A stretch of 64,000 nucleotides of DNA from Paraktedonobacter sp964250225. GTDB taxonomy: Bacteria; Chloroflexota; Ktedonobacteria; Ktedonobacterales; Ktedonobacteraceae. Shown here one piece after another: positions 22,916 through 31,905 of this stretch. The DNA lies in NCBI GenBank assembly GCA_964250225.1, contig CAXUEY010000002.1, positions 1 through 64,000 on the forward strand, read 5' to 3'. Within the stretch, counting starts at the first letter, position 1. Each line of letters starts with the position of its first letter. The notes under the pieces were generated by a model. It ran no database searches. It saw only the letters and a list, made by a program, of their open reading frames with translations, and was not told the DNA's origin. The position numbers and the translations under genes are program-made.

Positions 22916-23842
22916 CTAAGCGGGTGTAATCAACACGCTGAACTTATCCCAGATATTCATAAACTGTGTATGCGTGAGCACTGTGCGGTTGGTCATTGAG
23001 GAGTCCACCACATAGACATTATTGGCATCGCCACCCTTCACCACCATAATATGGCCAGGGATACCAACAATCACCGGCATCCCACTGTTCGCCACGTCGA
23101 TCAGATCTTGTAAGGTGCGCGGGGGAGTGGAACTGGCTTTGAAACCAAAATAGGCCGCCGCGCGCGCCATGGCCGGCTCGCCACCAGTCAGGCCATCGTA
23201 GGTATTCCAGATGCCCATATTCTGTTCCACCTGTAAAACATCCGAGGCAATATAGTGATGCCCATAGGCGTTCATCACCTCTTCCAGTGAAATACCCGAA
23301 CAGGACGACCAGGACCAGACTTGATACTCGGACTGGGTGGCGTACTGATTACGGTCCGCTGAATTCACGCGCACAATGCGCGAGCTGGCGGTATCGGGAG
23401 CTGGCTGAAACGCAGTTGAAAGCGCCTGGGCGGAAAGTTGCGTATTATTTGTAGTGCTTGAAGCAATGGCTCGCGTAAGCTTGTGGAACATATCGCCTGC
23501 CGCCCCGGTTTGAATCAACAGGCCCAGGGCAATCATCATAAGCAGCCCCAGGGAAACCACCGAGCGGCGTCGGCTATACCAGCCTGACGAAAGGTGCGCC
23601 GAAGATACTACTGCTGGTAAGGAATGGGTCAGCTCTAGCGGTGCCTGATTCTCGACCCCAACCATAGATCCATCCCTCAACTGCATCACCACCATCATGC
23701 GACCCGTCGTTGTTGAGATCTCATCTTTCTGCCGCGCAAGTTCACGCAAATGTTTGCGGCGTGCGATCCAGGCGCTGAGCAGAAAACTGCCAATAATCAA
23801 GAACACCGCAGCAAGCAAAAGCGCCGTAACTATGACAGCCGA
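22916..23842 (-). CDS. Membrane-anchored C39-like cysteine peptidase
   Basis: A 308-residue protein. Start set at ATG 23842: GGAGG is 6 nt upstream. Seen: an N-terminal membrane span (ALLLAAVFLIIGSFLLSAWIA), a basic cytoplasmic stretch, a second span near residues 90-110 (VVSLGLLMMIALGLLIQTGAA), then an extracytoplasmic peptidase-C39-like domain with a probable catalytic triad Cys181 (SWSSCSG), His264 (PGHIMVV) and Asp280 (VVDSS). C39 domains cleave Gly-Gly leader peptides in exporters; stand-alone ones like this are unassigned. It converges on the L,D-transpeptidase, so an envelope role is possible. Confidence 0.75.
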   Translation of the reverse strand, partial: SAVIVTALLLAAVFLIIGSFLLSAWIARRKHLRELARQKDEISTTTGRMMVVMQLRDGSMVGVENQAPLELTHSLPAVVSSAHLSSGWYSRRRSVVSLGLLMMIALGLLIQTGAAGDMFHKLTRAIASSTTNNTQLSAQALSTAFQPAPDTASSRIVRVNSADRNQYATQSEYQVWSWSSCSGISLEEVMNAYGHHYIASDVLQVEQNMGIWNTYDGLTGGEPAMARAAAYFGFKASSTPPRTLQDLIDVANSGMPVIVGIPGHIMVVKGGDANNVYVVDSSMTNRTVLTHTQFMNIWDKFSVLITPA

Positions 23843-24158
23843 CATAAAAAACCTCCATGTTTTGATCCAGAACATCCTTAGTATAGTCACTTTTTCCCGA
23901 AATAGCGGGCTTTTTTCTCAAAAACAGCCAGAATGTGCTATGCTCTATCATTGTTTCTTAACCAATGCGGCTATGCACCCCATAATCACGCGTCCCATTC
24001 GGCCTCGACGCTTGCACACAAAAATCGGGCGGTCAGTCCCCCCTCATCGAGCAAGGTAATGTTCTCAACACCCCCAACTCGCGCGACCGACCGTCCAACT
24101 CTGAATTGAAACGTGCGAGAGGGTCATTTCTGGGGGAGAAATTTTTCCCCTCACCCGT
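23843..24158. other. Intergenic region with two small hairpins
   Basis: No convincing gene in 316 bp. CCCG (23896-23899) and CGGG (23906-23909) form a short stem followed on the plus strand by C and six T (23911-23916), terminator-like but with no plus-strand gene before it. GGGGAGA (24133-24139) and TTTCCCC (24144-24150) form a hairpin just past the minus-strand dehydrogenase stop and may end its transcript. Confidence 0.4.
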
Positions 24159-25508
24159 TCACAGATCAAAAATCTTGCCGGGATTGAGCAAACCCTGTGG
24201 ATCGAACAGCCTTTTGAGCTGGCGCATCCATTCAACAGCCGCGCCATGCTCATCTTGCAGAAAACGTTTCTTGACCAGGCCAATGCCGTGCTCGCCTGTA
24301 GCGGTCCCACCCAGTTCTAGCGCGCGTTTGGTCAGGCGCAGCGAATAGTCTTCAGCCAGGCCCCACTGATCCCGTTGGACGGCGATGACGGTGTGAAAAT
24401 TGCCGTCGCCGACATGCCCGATGATACTGCCGGGCAGGTGCATCTCCTGCAACAGCCCTTGCGCGTAGAGCACCAGGTCGGTCACACGCGAGAGAGGCAC
24501 CGCCGTGTCTGTACTGTATTGGAAGCAGCCGGGGTTGCAGCGCACGACCGCCCAGTAGAAGTTGTGACGCGCTTCCCACTGGATGGCTCGCTCCTCCGCA
24601 CTGCTCGCCGCGTCAATCTCCAGCGCCCCCGCTTCGCGCATCAGCCGCTCGGCCAGGCGCGCCTCCTCGCTCATGGCCTGGGCGCTGGAACTGTGGAATT
24701 CCAGAAAGAGCGCGGGCTTCTCCAGATAGTGCTGCCCCTGATCGCGGTTGATAAAGCCGAGACTCAGTTCGTCCAGCAATTCAAGACGCGCCACCGGCAG
24801 CGCGCTGGCCATGATGCGATACGCCGCCTGACTGGCCTCGCGTAAACTGGGGAAGAAAACACGCAGGGTATGCACAAAGGTCGGAATGGGATAGAGACGC
24901 AGCACCAGACGTGTGATGATACCCAGTGTGCCAGCCGCGCCGATAAAGAGATCTTTCAGGTCATAGCCGCTACTCGTTTTGCGCACACTGCGTCCCAACG
25001 TGAGCAGTTCGCCGCTGGCCAGCACGACATCCATCTCAGCGATGTTCTGGCGCATGCCGCCGTAACGTACCGTGGTTGTGCCGCTGGCATTGGTCGAAGC
25101 CATCCCACCCAGCGTGGCATTGGCCCCTGGATCAACCGGGAAAAAGAACCGCGTCTGCTCGATGGCCGCGTTCAACTCCTCGCGGGTAATCCCCGGCTCG
25201 ACCTCGACCAGAAAATCCTCTGGGCGAATCGCCAATACGCGTTTCATACGCGACAGGTCGAGGCTGAGCGCCGGTCCCTGCGGCGTCAACTGCCCCTCCA
25301 GGCTGCTGCCGCCGCCATAGGGAATGACAGCCACATTCTCTGTGCGCGCCCACGCCAGCGCGTCTTGAACGTCGGCCACCGTTTCGGCAAAGACCACCGC
25401 CAGTGGTGGATAGATCTGGGGATAGTTCTTATCCTGTCCATGCGCTTCCAGTACCACACGCTCAGTCACCACCTTCGCGCCCAGGCGTTCCTGCAATTGT
25501 GTAAGCAT
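24159..25508 (-). CDS. FAD-linked oxidase, GlcD/D-lactate dehydrogenase type
   Basis: A 449-residue flavoprotein oxidising a 2-hydroxy acid (D-lactate or glycolate) and passing electrons to quinone or cytochrome. Seen: the PCMH-type FAD domain (about 30-215) with VIPYGGGSSLEGQ, PVDPGANATLGGMASTNASGTTTVRYG and GAAGTLGIITRLVLRLYP, then the FAD-oxidase C-terminal domain with IGHVGDGNFHTVI and ATGEHGIGLVKKRF and the closing FDPQGLLNPGKIF. AGGAG is 9-10 nt upstream. It stands alone; the substrate is inferred from the family only. Confidence 0.92.
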   Translation of the reverse strand: MLTQLQERLGAKVVTERVVLEAHGQDKNYPQIYPPLAVVFAETVADVQDALAWARTENVAVIPYGGGSSLEGQLTPQGPALSLDLSRMKRVLAIRPEDFLVEVEPGITREELNAAIEQTRFFFPVDPGANATLGGMASTNASGTTTVRYGGMRQNIAEMDVVLASGELLTLGRSVRKTSSGYDLKDLFIGAAGTLGIITRLVLRLYPIPTFVHTLRVFFPSLREASQAAYRIMASALPVARLELLDELSLGFINRDQGQHYLEKPALFLEFHSSSAQAMSEEARLAERLMREAGALEIDAASSAEERAIQWEARHNFYWAVVRCNPGCFQYSTDTAVPLSRVTDLVLYAQGLLQEMHLPGSIIGHVGDGNFHTVIAVQRDQWGLAEDYSLRLTKRALELGGTATGEHGIGLVKKRFLQDEHGAAVEWMRQLKRLFDPQGLLNPGKIFDL

Positions 25509-25637
25509 AGCCAGGCTCTCCTCGCATTTGTAGATGACACATCAATCTTGCTCTATTGTATCTCATGGAGAGTAGATACAGGCGCCTTTCGCTGATGTGA
25601 TACGATAGGATCATCGACATCACATGGAGTAGTAGAC

Positions 25638-26813
25638 ATGAGCGAATATCAGCGTTACGAATTTATGACCGTAGATCGGCCTCTGACACGGGCGCAACTC
25701 GACGCGGTCAACGGCCTTTCCAGCCACATTGAAGCCTCATCCACCCATGCTGTCATCGAATATCATTGGGGCGACTTCAAGCACGATCCCATGAAGGTGT
25801 TGCACAAATATTTCGATGGCTTCCTCTACTGGGCTAACTGGGGTTCGCCGCAACTGGCCCTGCGTTTCCCACACGCAGCCTTGCCCGCCAATCTCCTCGA
25901 CGAATACGATTGCGACGAGTATGTCACGTTCACCCAACATCCCGATTATGACATTCTTCATTTCAACTTTGGCGAGATGGAGCCGCCTGACGAATGGGTT
26001 AGTTATGAGTTAGGCTCACTTACCCCACTACGCGATGAACTCATGGCAGGTGACCTGCGCGCACTCTATATCGGCTGGTTGGGCAGTCAACCCATGATCT
26101 CTGGCGCATACGGTGATGAGGACTACGAGCGGGATGACGATGAAGACGAGGATGAGCAGATAGAAGAGGACAGCGAACTACGAGGAACGCCACCCATCTC
26201 GCCCGCGTTCGATAAACTTACGGCGGCACAACAGGCACTGGCAGAATTATTACGCGTGCCAGGAGAACTGCTCGCAGCAGCAGGTCAGCATAGCAAAACA
26301 GGCAAAGCTACATCCGACGATCACTTTGCAGCCTGGATCGAGCTATTGCCACTGGAGCGCCGCAATGACTACCTGGTGCGCTTCGCCCAGAACGAGCCGG
26401 GCCTGAGCCGCGTGTTGGCTCAGGAGTTGCGCGAATTAGGTCGAGGTAAAACGCCAGCGCAACCAGCCACTGGTGAACGCGTCCCCTACGCCACACTCTA
26501 CGCCGAAAGCAAGTCCATCAACGCTAGATGGAAACGCGAAGAACACGAACGCCAGCGTCAGGCCCGTCTGAGCCATCTGCAAGATATCCACGCTCAGCAG
26601 GACACGTACTGGCGTCAGGTTGAGCAGGAAGCTACACGCGGGACGAGCACAGGCTACGCTGAGGCGGTGAAACTATTGGTCGATCTGCGTGATGCCGCCG
26701 AGCACTTTAACGAAACGCCAGCGTTTCAAACACGGTTCAGCGCCTGGGTTCAGCCTCACCTGCGCCGGACCGCTCTTGTCAGGCGTTTGCGAGAGAGTAC
26801 GCTTCTACCATGA
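25638..26813 (+). CDS. Conserved hypothetical protein with an acidic linker
   Basis: A 391-residue soluble protein of no named domain that I can assign. Seen: an N-terminal module (1-155) opening MSEYQRYEFMTVDRPLTRAQ and containing EYHWGDFKHDPMKVLHKYFDGFLYWANWGS, a strongly acidic low-complexity linker near 160-180, then a helical, Arg/Glu-rich C-terminal half predicted to coil. Similar openings occur in uncharacterised proteins of actinobacteria. Upstream, ATGTGAT (25595-25601) and ATCACAT (25619-25625) form an inverted repeat that may be an operator. The next gene starts 16 bp downstream, so the two may be cotranscribed. Confidence 0.75.
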   Translation: MSEYQRYEFMTVDRPLTRAQLDAVNGLSSHIEASSTHAVIEYHWGDFKHDPMKVLHKYFDGFLYWANWGSPQLALRFPHAALPANLLDEYDCDEYVTFTQHPDYDILHFNFGEMEPPDEWVSYELGSLTPLRDELMAGDLRALYIGWLGSQPMISGAYGDEDYERDDDEDEDEQIEEDSELRGTPPISPAFDKLTAAQQALAELLRVPGELLAAAGQHSKTGKATSDDHFAAWIELLPLERRNDYLVRFAQNEPGLSRVLAQELRELGRGKTPAQPATGERVPYATLYAESKSINARWKREEHERQRQARLSHLQDIHAQQDTYWRQVEQEATRGTSTGYAEAVKLLVDLRDAAEHFNETPAFQTRFSAWVQPHLRRTALVRRLRESTLLP

Positions 26814-26829
26814 ATCTAGGTGCTGAGCT

Positions 26830-27693
26830 ATGCCAAATTTCGAGATCGTCAATATTCACGATAGCGCGCTCTGGACAGCGCGCCAGGGACACGGCCCGGC
26901 GCTGGTGTGTTGTCATGGCGGACCCGGTTTGTGGGATTATCTTGAACCTGTGGCTGCAATGGTAGATGATCTGGCGACAGTCTACCGGTACGACCAGCGC
27001 TCCTGTGGCCGATCTACGGGCAGCCCTCCCTACGATGTTGCTACCGCAGTTACTGATCTTGAGGCTCTGCGCGCGCACTGGCAGCTTGAACAATGGACCC
27101 TTTTCGGACATTCCTGGGGCGCCACACTTGCGCTGGCCTACTGTCTCGCCCATCCATCCAGGGTGCGCGCGTTAATCTATCACTCCGGGATAGGCATTGA
27201 TGCCGCGTGGAAGGCTGAGTATGCACGCAATAAAGCTGCGCTGCTGCATCCTGATGAGCAGCGTCAAATTGACGAACTGCGCGCTCAGCTTCCTCTACTC
27301 CAGGGCACCGAGTACGATGAGACTGAGCGAGCATACTGCGAGTTATCCTGGTCTATCGATTTCGCGGACCGCTCGCGAGGTCGCGAATTAGCGCGCCAGC
27401 TTTTTGTCTCTGGACAACACATCAATTTCGAGGTCAACAAGATGTTGGGGCAAGATAGTGATCGCTTCGCCCAGCAAAAGGACATGCCTGAGCAACTGGC
27501 AAACCTGCACATCCCAACGCTCGTCATTCATGGGGCGCTTGATCCTCGTTCTGCGCGCTTCGCTCGCCATCTCGCAGCATGCATCCCATCTGCCATTTAC
27601 ATAGAAATACCCAACGTGGGACATATGGCATGGATCGAACAGCCTGAACGCACGCGTGAGATTCTGCGGGCATTTCTTGAACGGATACTGTAA
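26830..27693 (+). CDS. Alpha/beta hydrolase, proline iminopeptidase-like (S33)
   Basis: A 287-residue hydrolase. Seen: oxyanion-hole HGGPG (29-33), the family-typical DQRSCGRS (55-62), nucleophile elbow GHSWGAT with Ser95, and late motifs LVIHGALDPRS (Asp near 237) and VGHMAW (His near 265) completing the triad. This arrangement is that of prolyl aminopeptidases and related S33 hydrolases, which release N-terminal proline. No signal peptide. 16 bp behind the hypothetical gene. Confidence 0.88.
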   Translation: MPNFEIVNIHDSALWTARQGHGPALVCCHGGPGLWDYLEPVAAMVDDLATVYRYDQRSCGRSTGSPPYDVATAVTDLEALRAHWQLEQWTLFGHSWGATLALAYCLAHPSRVRALIYHSGIGIDAAWKAEYARNKAALLHPDEQRQIDELRAQLPLLQGTEYDETERAYCELSWSIDFADRSRGRELARQLFVSGQHINFEVNKMLGQDSDRFAQQKDMPEQLANLHIPTLVIHGALDPRSARFARHLAACIPSAIYIEIPNVGHMAWIEQPERTREILRAFLERIL

Positions 27694-27751
27694 TATCTAT
27701 GCCATTGGCAGAGAGTATCATTTTCACTGTATTCAAGGGGAAACAAATTTT

Positions 27752-28198
27752 ATGAGCATACGCTTACGCTGCTATCATCCCAACGACCTGGAGCCTGTTG
27801 TGCAACTCTGGTATTGGTCATGGCATAGCGCGTTTCCCGATCTCCAGCATCCACAAACCTTCCAGCAATGGAAAGAGCGTTTGCAAGATGAGATTGTACC
27901 AAATGAGCAGGTATGGATCGCGGAAATATCCGAACAACTCGTTGGTTTTATAGCGTTACGCGAAAATGGCGGCCACCTGGACCAGATCTTTGTCTCCCCT
28001 GAAATGCAGCGTCAAGGGGTGGGTACAGCCTTGCTGAAAAAAGCGCAAGAGTTGTTACCAGCGGGCATCACGCTGGATACATTGCAAAGGAATAGCCAGG
28101 CGCGCCGTTTTTATGAGAAACATGGCTTCCAACCAGGACGGACAGGGACCAACTCTATCAACGGGCATGCCAATATTACATATCATTGGACGCCTTGA
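27752..28198 (+). CDS. GNAT-family N-acetyltransferase
   Basis: A 148-residue acetyltransferase from ATG 27752 (AAGGGGA upstream; the frame opens at 27656 inside the previous gene). Seen: GNAT motif A with the acetyl-CoA loop (HLDQIFVSPEMQRQGVGTALL, Q/RxxGxG/A pattern) and motif B ITLDTLQRNSQARRFYEKHGF. Acceptor unknown. It converges on the molybdopterin gene with only 5 bp between stops. Confidence 0.9.
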   Translation: MSIRLRCYHPNDLEPVVQLWYWSWHSAFPDLQHPQTFQQWKERLQDEIVPNEQVWIAEISEQLVGFIALRENGGHLDQIFVSPEMQRQGVGTALLKKAQELLPAGITLDTLQRNSQARRFYEKHGFQPGRTGTNSINGHANITYHWTP

Positions 28199-28203
28199 AT
28201 AGC

Positions 28204-29268
28204 TCATGTGCCGCGTCCGGCATCGGTGAAGCTGCTCGTGAAGATGCTGAGCACCTGGCCGGGATCGGGCGCGCTTAGCACCTCGATATGGGTGATCCAT
28301 TTGACCCACTCAAAACCGCGCCGACCAGGGGCAACCAGGCGCAAAGGGAAACCGTGGTCATAGGAGAGAGGCTCTAGTTCTGTATGGGTCGCCAACAGTG
28401 CTCCGCGCGCTTCCTGTAATGGCAAGCTCCAGCGGTAGCCTGTCACCGAGATAAAACTCACGTAGCGCGCATCTGCGTGAGGGTGAAGCGTGTCAAGCAG
28501 GCGTCCTATGCGCATGCCCCGCCAGTGCTGGGTGCTATAAAAGCCACCGGTACAATCCAACGTCGCCTCTAATTCATCATCTGCCGCAGCAAGTTCGTCG
28601 TAGGTGAAAGAACGCGATGTAGATACAGCGCCTCCAACTGAGAGTCGCCAGGTCTGTGCATTCAGCGGACGCGGTTGGTCAGCGACCCAGCTTGAAGAGG
28701 GGAACGCGTTGCCTGCATAGCTACCACTTTCGTATGAGCCGCTGAAACGTCGTCGTGAGCCGGGCAGTTGCAGCACACGCTCAGCCAGTTGTTGCCCCGG
28801 CCAGAGCACTATGCCACCCAGCAGTAACGTGCCAAAATGCAACGCGCGTCGCCTGCCCACAATATCGCGTTTGCGCAGGCGTTTGGCACGCGCAAGCATG
28901 TGGATGACAATGGCCAGCGTCAGCACAAAACCGAGCAGAATATGCCAGTTTAACAGGTTCAGTCCAGCAAAGAAGAACCAGACGCCGCCCCCTGCCCACC
29001 AGATACCTGAGCCAATCACGGCGCTGGCAAAGAGCAGCGCCGACGTTCCATAGATAGTACGGCGGTCCCAGCGCCGGGGAGTAATCAGGCGTGGCCAGAC
29101 ACGGCGCAGCTTGCCCCACATAAGCAGGAGGAGCCAGAAGCCCGCGATGCCATGCAATGTGAAGATCAGCCACTCTTCCAGGTGGCCGCTAATCAGGCTG
29201 AACAGACCCGTTACAAAGGCGATAACAGCAGCCAGGGCCAGGCTCCAATCAGTAAGACGCGGCGACAT
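28204..29268 (-). CDS. Molybdopterin-dependent oxidoreductase fused to a membrane domain
   Basis: A 354-residue two-part protein. Residues 1-160: about four membrane spans with histidines (FTLHGIAGFW; NWHILLGFVLTLAIVIHML) as in cytochrome b561-like domains. Residues 190-350: an oxidoreductase molybdopterin domain (sulfite oxidase/YedY family) with LDCTGGFYSTQHWRG, whose cysteine (about residue 238) is the expected molybdenum ligand, and PLRLVAPGRRGFEWVKWITHIEV. This is the MsrP-MsrQ or sulfite-oxidase arrangement in one chain. It may be membrane-anchored with the Mo domain outside. Substrate unknown. Confidence 0.85.
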   Translation of the reverse strand: MSPRLTDWSLALAAVIAFVTGLFSLISGHLEEWLIFTLHGIAGFWLLLLMWGKLRRVWPRLITPRRWDRRTIYGTSALLFASAVIGSGIWWAGGGVWFFFAGLNLLNWHILLGFVLTLAIVIHMLARAKRLRKRDIVGRRRALHFGTLLLGGIVLWPGQQLAERVLQLPGSRRRFSGSYESGSYAGNAFPSSSWVADQPRPLNAQTWRLSVGGAVSTSRSFTYDELAAADDELEATLDCTGGFYSTQHWRGMRIGRLLDTLHPHADARYVSFISVTGYRWSLPLQEARGALLATHTELEPLSYDHGFPLRLVAPGRRGFEWVKWITHIEVLSAPDPGQVLSIFTSSFTDAGRGT

Positions 29269-29639
29269 ATAAAGCTACCCTTTTAAACTCCTACATTGGT
29301 TTGCGGTTGACACTGCTGGAAATGGTGTGAGCCGTAAGCCCTCACAAAAACAGTCGTGAGCCTATTATACGTTATTTGCAAGGACTTTTGCTGGCTCGTC
29401 AGCAATCGTCGCGAGCGTTCCAGAAACCCATCCTGAATGAGAGCACCTATGGCTGGTCCTCTTTTCTGCAATAATCGCGTCATCCACCTCAATTTTCCGC
29501 GATTATTTAGCTGGTAGCTTCGTTTCAGTTATAGAGAGTCCATTATTGAGTGGTATTTGCAAAGAATACCACCCCCTTTACTCCCTGGTGAATATATTAG
29601 TGCATATAAATCACCATTTTAAAGATGGAAGAGCAAACT
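29269..29639. other. Divergent intergenic region
   Basis: 371 bp between two divergently transcribed genes. I see no gene. It contains a perfect inverted repeat at 29550-29572 (listed separately) close to the oxidase start; no clear -35/-10 pair was found for either gene. Confidence 0.45.
29550..29572. promoter_or_regulatory. Perfect 8-bp inverted repeat upstream of the Tat-exported oxidase
   Basis: GTGGTATT (29550-29557), 7-bp spacer, AATACCAC (29565-29572), about 70 bp before the ATG at 29640. Size and place suit an operator for a dimeric regulator; there is no T-run, so a terminator is less likely. Confidence 0.42.
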
Positions 29640-31217
29640 ATGAATTTAGTATCTTCAGCGCCACATATCAATCGTCGAACGTTTCTTGCGCTCTCAGGAT
29701 TGGGATTAACCAGCCTGCTGGCCTCTTGTAACGGTTCCTCAGCGCCCACCACTGCGGTAACTCCTACTGTACATCCCACCCTTACTGAAGCCGATTGGTC
29801 GAAACTCGCCAGTAGCTTACATGGGAGCTTGATTCGCTCAAATACCCCTCGCTATGCCGCTGCTCAAAAACTCTTCAATACACGCTTTGACAGCATCCTG
29901 CCACTGGGGATTGCCTACTGTACCTCGCCTGCCGATGTGCAAAGCTGTCTCGCCTTCGTCCGGCGCTTTCATTTACCGATAACGATGCGATCTGGGGGGC
30001 ATTCATACGCGGGCTACTCCACCACAACTGGCCTCATTGTTGATGTCACGCCGATGAATCAAGTAATGGTCGATACTGACAATGGCACTGCTACCGTAGG
30101 GGGAGGCGCGCATTTGATCGATGTGTATTCAGCTCTTGCTCCACATGGGGTAATGATCCCTGCGGGTTCATGCGCAACAGTGGGCATCGCAGGATTGACA
30201 TTGGGTGGGGGAGTTGGAGTGTTGGGCCGCAAGTTTGGCCTGACGTGTGACAATCTGCTCTCCGCGCAAGTGGTGCTGGCGAACGGAGATCTGCTGACCT
30301 GCGATCAGCACACGCATGCCGATCTTTTCTGGGCCTTGCGTGGCGGTGGTGGTGGCAATTTCGGCGTTGTAACCTCATTCACCTTCGGCGTTCATCCAGT
30401 CTCGCAACTCTCACTCTTTACTCTGAACTGGCCCTGGACCCACGCCGCCGACGTTGTGGATGCCTGGCAGCATTGGGGGCCGCAGAACCCTGATGAGCTC
30501 TGGTCCAATTGTCTGCTCTTAGGAACTGAGAACAAGCAATTTACACCGTCTATACGCGTGACTGGCGTGTATATTGGCACTTCTTCAGCCCTGCAGCCTT
30601 TCCTGCAACAGTTGATTAGCCAGGTCGGGATTCCCCCTACAACCAGCTATGTCTCTACCGATCCCCTGCTCGAAACGATGCTGATTGAAGCTGGCTGTTC
30701 CAGTGAGAGTGTAGCAGCCTGCCACCTGCCCAGTCAGAATCCACAAGGTCGTCTCAGCCGTGACACCTCAAAAGCCAAATCCGATTATATTACGAACCTG
30801 CTCCCACGCTCAGCCATCAACGTGCTGGTGAACGCGATAGCTGCCCGTCAATCTTCTGGAACCCTCAGCAACGGCGGCATCGGCATGGATGCGTATGGAG
30901 GGGCGCTCAATCGGGTCGCAGCCGATGCCACCGCCTTCGTACATCGCGATTCTTTGTTCTCCATTCAATATACGGCAAGCTGGAACGCGTCAGATCCAGC
31001 TTCGGTGGTGACAGCCAACGAGACCTGGCTCCAGCAAACATGGCAGGCGATGCGTCCCTACGCGAGCGGTAGCGCGTATCAGAATTACATTGATCCGGAT
31101 CTGACCAACTGGCAACAGGCCTACTATGGCACAAACCTGCTGCGTCTCCAACAGGTCAAAAAGGCATATGATTCGAATAATCTCTTCCACTTTGCGCAGA
31201 GCATTGCGCCAATGTAA
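29640..31217 (+). CDS. Exported FAD-linked oxidase of the berberine-bridge family
   Basis: A 525-residue flavoprotein. Start at ATG 29640 (GGAAGAG upstream; ATG 29625 lacks a site). Seen: a twin-arginine signal NRRTFLALSG running into a lipobox LLASC, so probably Tat-exported and lipid-anchored; the FAD domain with RSGGHSYAGYS near residue 119 whose His is the usual flavin attachment site; CATVGIAGLTLGGGVG; and a C-terminal BBE motif (YYGTNLLRLQQVKKAYDSNN). Relatives oxidise sugars, nicotine derivatives or alkaloids. Substrate unknown. Confidence 0.92.
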   Translation: MNLVSSAPHINRRTFLALSGLGLTSLLASCNGSSAPTTAVTPTVHPTLTEADWSKLASSLHGSLIRSNTPRYAAAQKLFNTRFDSILPLGIAYCTSPADVQSCLAFVRRFHLPITMRSGGHSYAGYSTTTGLIVDVTPMNQVMVDTDNGTATVGGGAHLIDVYSALAPHGVMIPAGSCATVGIAGLTLGGGVGVLGRKFGLTCDNLLSAQVVLANGDLLTCDQHTHADLFWALRGGGGGNFGVVTSFTFGVHPVSQLSLFTLNWPWTHAADVVDAWQHWGPQNPDELWSNCLLLGTENKQFTPSIRVTGVYIGTSSALQPFLQQLISQVGIPPTTSYVSTDPLLETMLIEAGCSSESVAACHLPSQNPQGRLSRDTSKAKSDYITNLLPRSAINVLVNAIAARQSSGTLSNGGIGMDAYGGALNRVAADATAFVHRDSLFSIQYTASWNASDPASVVTANETWLQQTWQAMRPYASGSAYQNYIDPDLTNWQQAYYGTNLLRLQQVKKAYDSNNLFHFAQSIAPM

Positions 31218-31306
31218 ATCTCTAGTATAGAGCTTCGTATGAATAGCATGAACCCTCATCAAGCTGTACAAGGGCCAATCGGTCAATAGCTCAAGTTATC
31301 CTACAG

Positions 31307-31342
31307 CGGTGTACAGAAGGTATTGAAGCCTTCTGTACACCG
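31307..31342. terminator. Strong inverted repeat between convergent genes
   Basis: CGGTGTACAGAAGG (31307-31320) and CCTTCTGTACACCG (31329-31342) match perfectly over 14 bp with an 8-nt loop. It lies between the stops at 31217 and 31345, a likely bidirectional terminator although T-runs are absent. Confidence 0.6.
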
Positions 31343-31344
31343 TC

Positions 31345-31740
31345 CTAAGCTGCGCGCATTTCATATGTCTCCAGATCCTGGCCTATGCGCCGGAGATAGA
31401 TCTCAACGCCTGCGAGCCACCCCTTGAGGTCCAGAACCAGGTACTCAACGGCGTCGCTTGCAAGGCTGGGACACACCTTCAATTGGCCGCGTTTCTGCAA
31501 ACGAAACACCTGTTCCTCGCCTGGGTCGATGATCCCCAGCAGGTGATAGTTGTGGTAAACGCGCCAGGAGATTGCTGTGTTATTCACGACAATCAATTCT
31601 TCGTCGTCGCCTGACATGGCCAGTTTGACACGGTGGCGCGTTCGTGTAAACCAGCCATCCGAGCGCTGTGGTTTGATCTGCGTGTGTGCATGATCGGGCG
31701 TATCAGGCAACTCAATCTCTGGTATTAACTTCACCGCCAT
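31345..31740 (-). CDS. Hypothetical protein
   Basis: A 131-residue soluble protein from ATG 31740 (AAAGGAG 11 nt upstream). I do not recognise the family. Seen: a short proline-rich N-terminus, then a compact beta-rich region (DEELIVVNNTAISWRVYHNYHLLGIIDPGEEQVFRLQKRGQL pattern of alternating hydrophobic residues) and a C-terminal helix LKGWLAGVEIYLRRIGQ. No signal, span or cysteine cluster (one Cys). Monocistronic. Confidence 0.6.
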   Translation of the reverse strand: MAVKLIPEIELPDTPDHAHTQIKPQRSDGWFTRTRHRVKLAMSGDDEELIVVNNTAISWRVYHNYHLLGIIDPGEEQVFRLQKRGQLKVCPSLASDAVEYLVLDLKGWLAGVEIYLRRIGQDLETYEMRAA

Positions 31741-31905
31741 ATGCTTGCTCACTCCTTTGAGGTACATGGATATAGACTAACTCATCCTACAAATGAAAAC
31801 GCTCCGTATTACTTCCACTCATGCGATACGCTTCATCTCGCTACAAAATTGTCCGCATCATTTCCCGCGTGCAACTCGCTCCACTGTGATCGAAAACGAG
31901 ATTAG

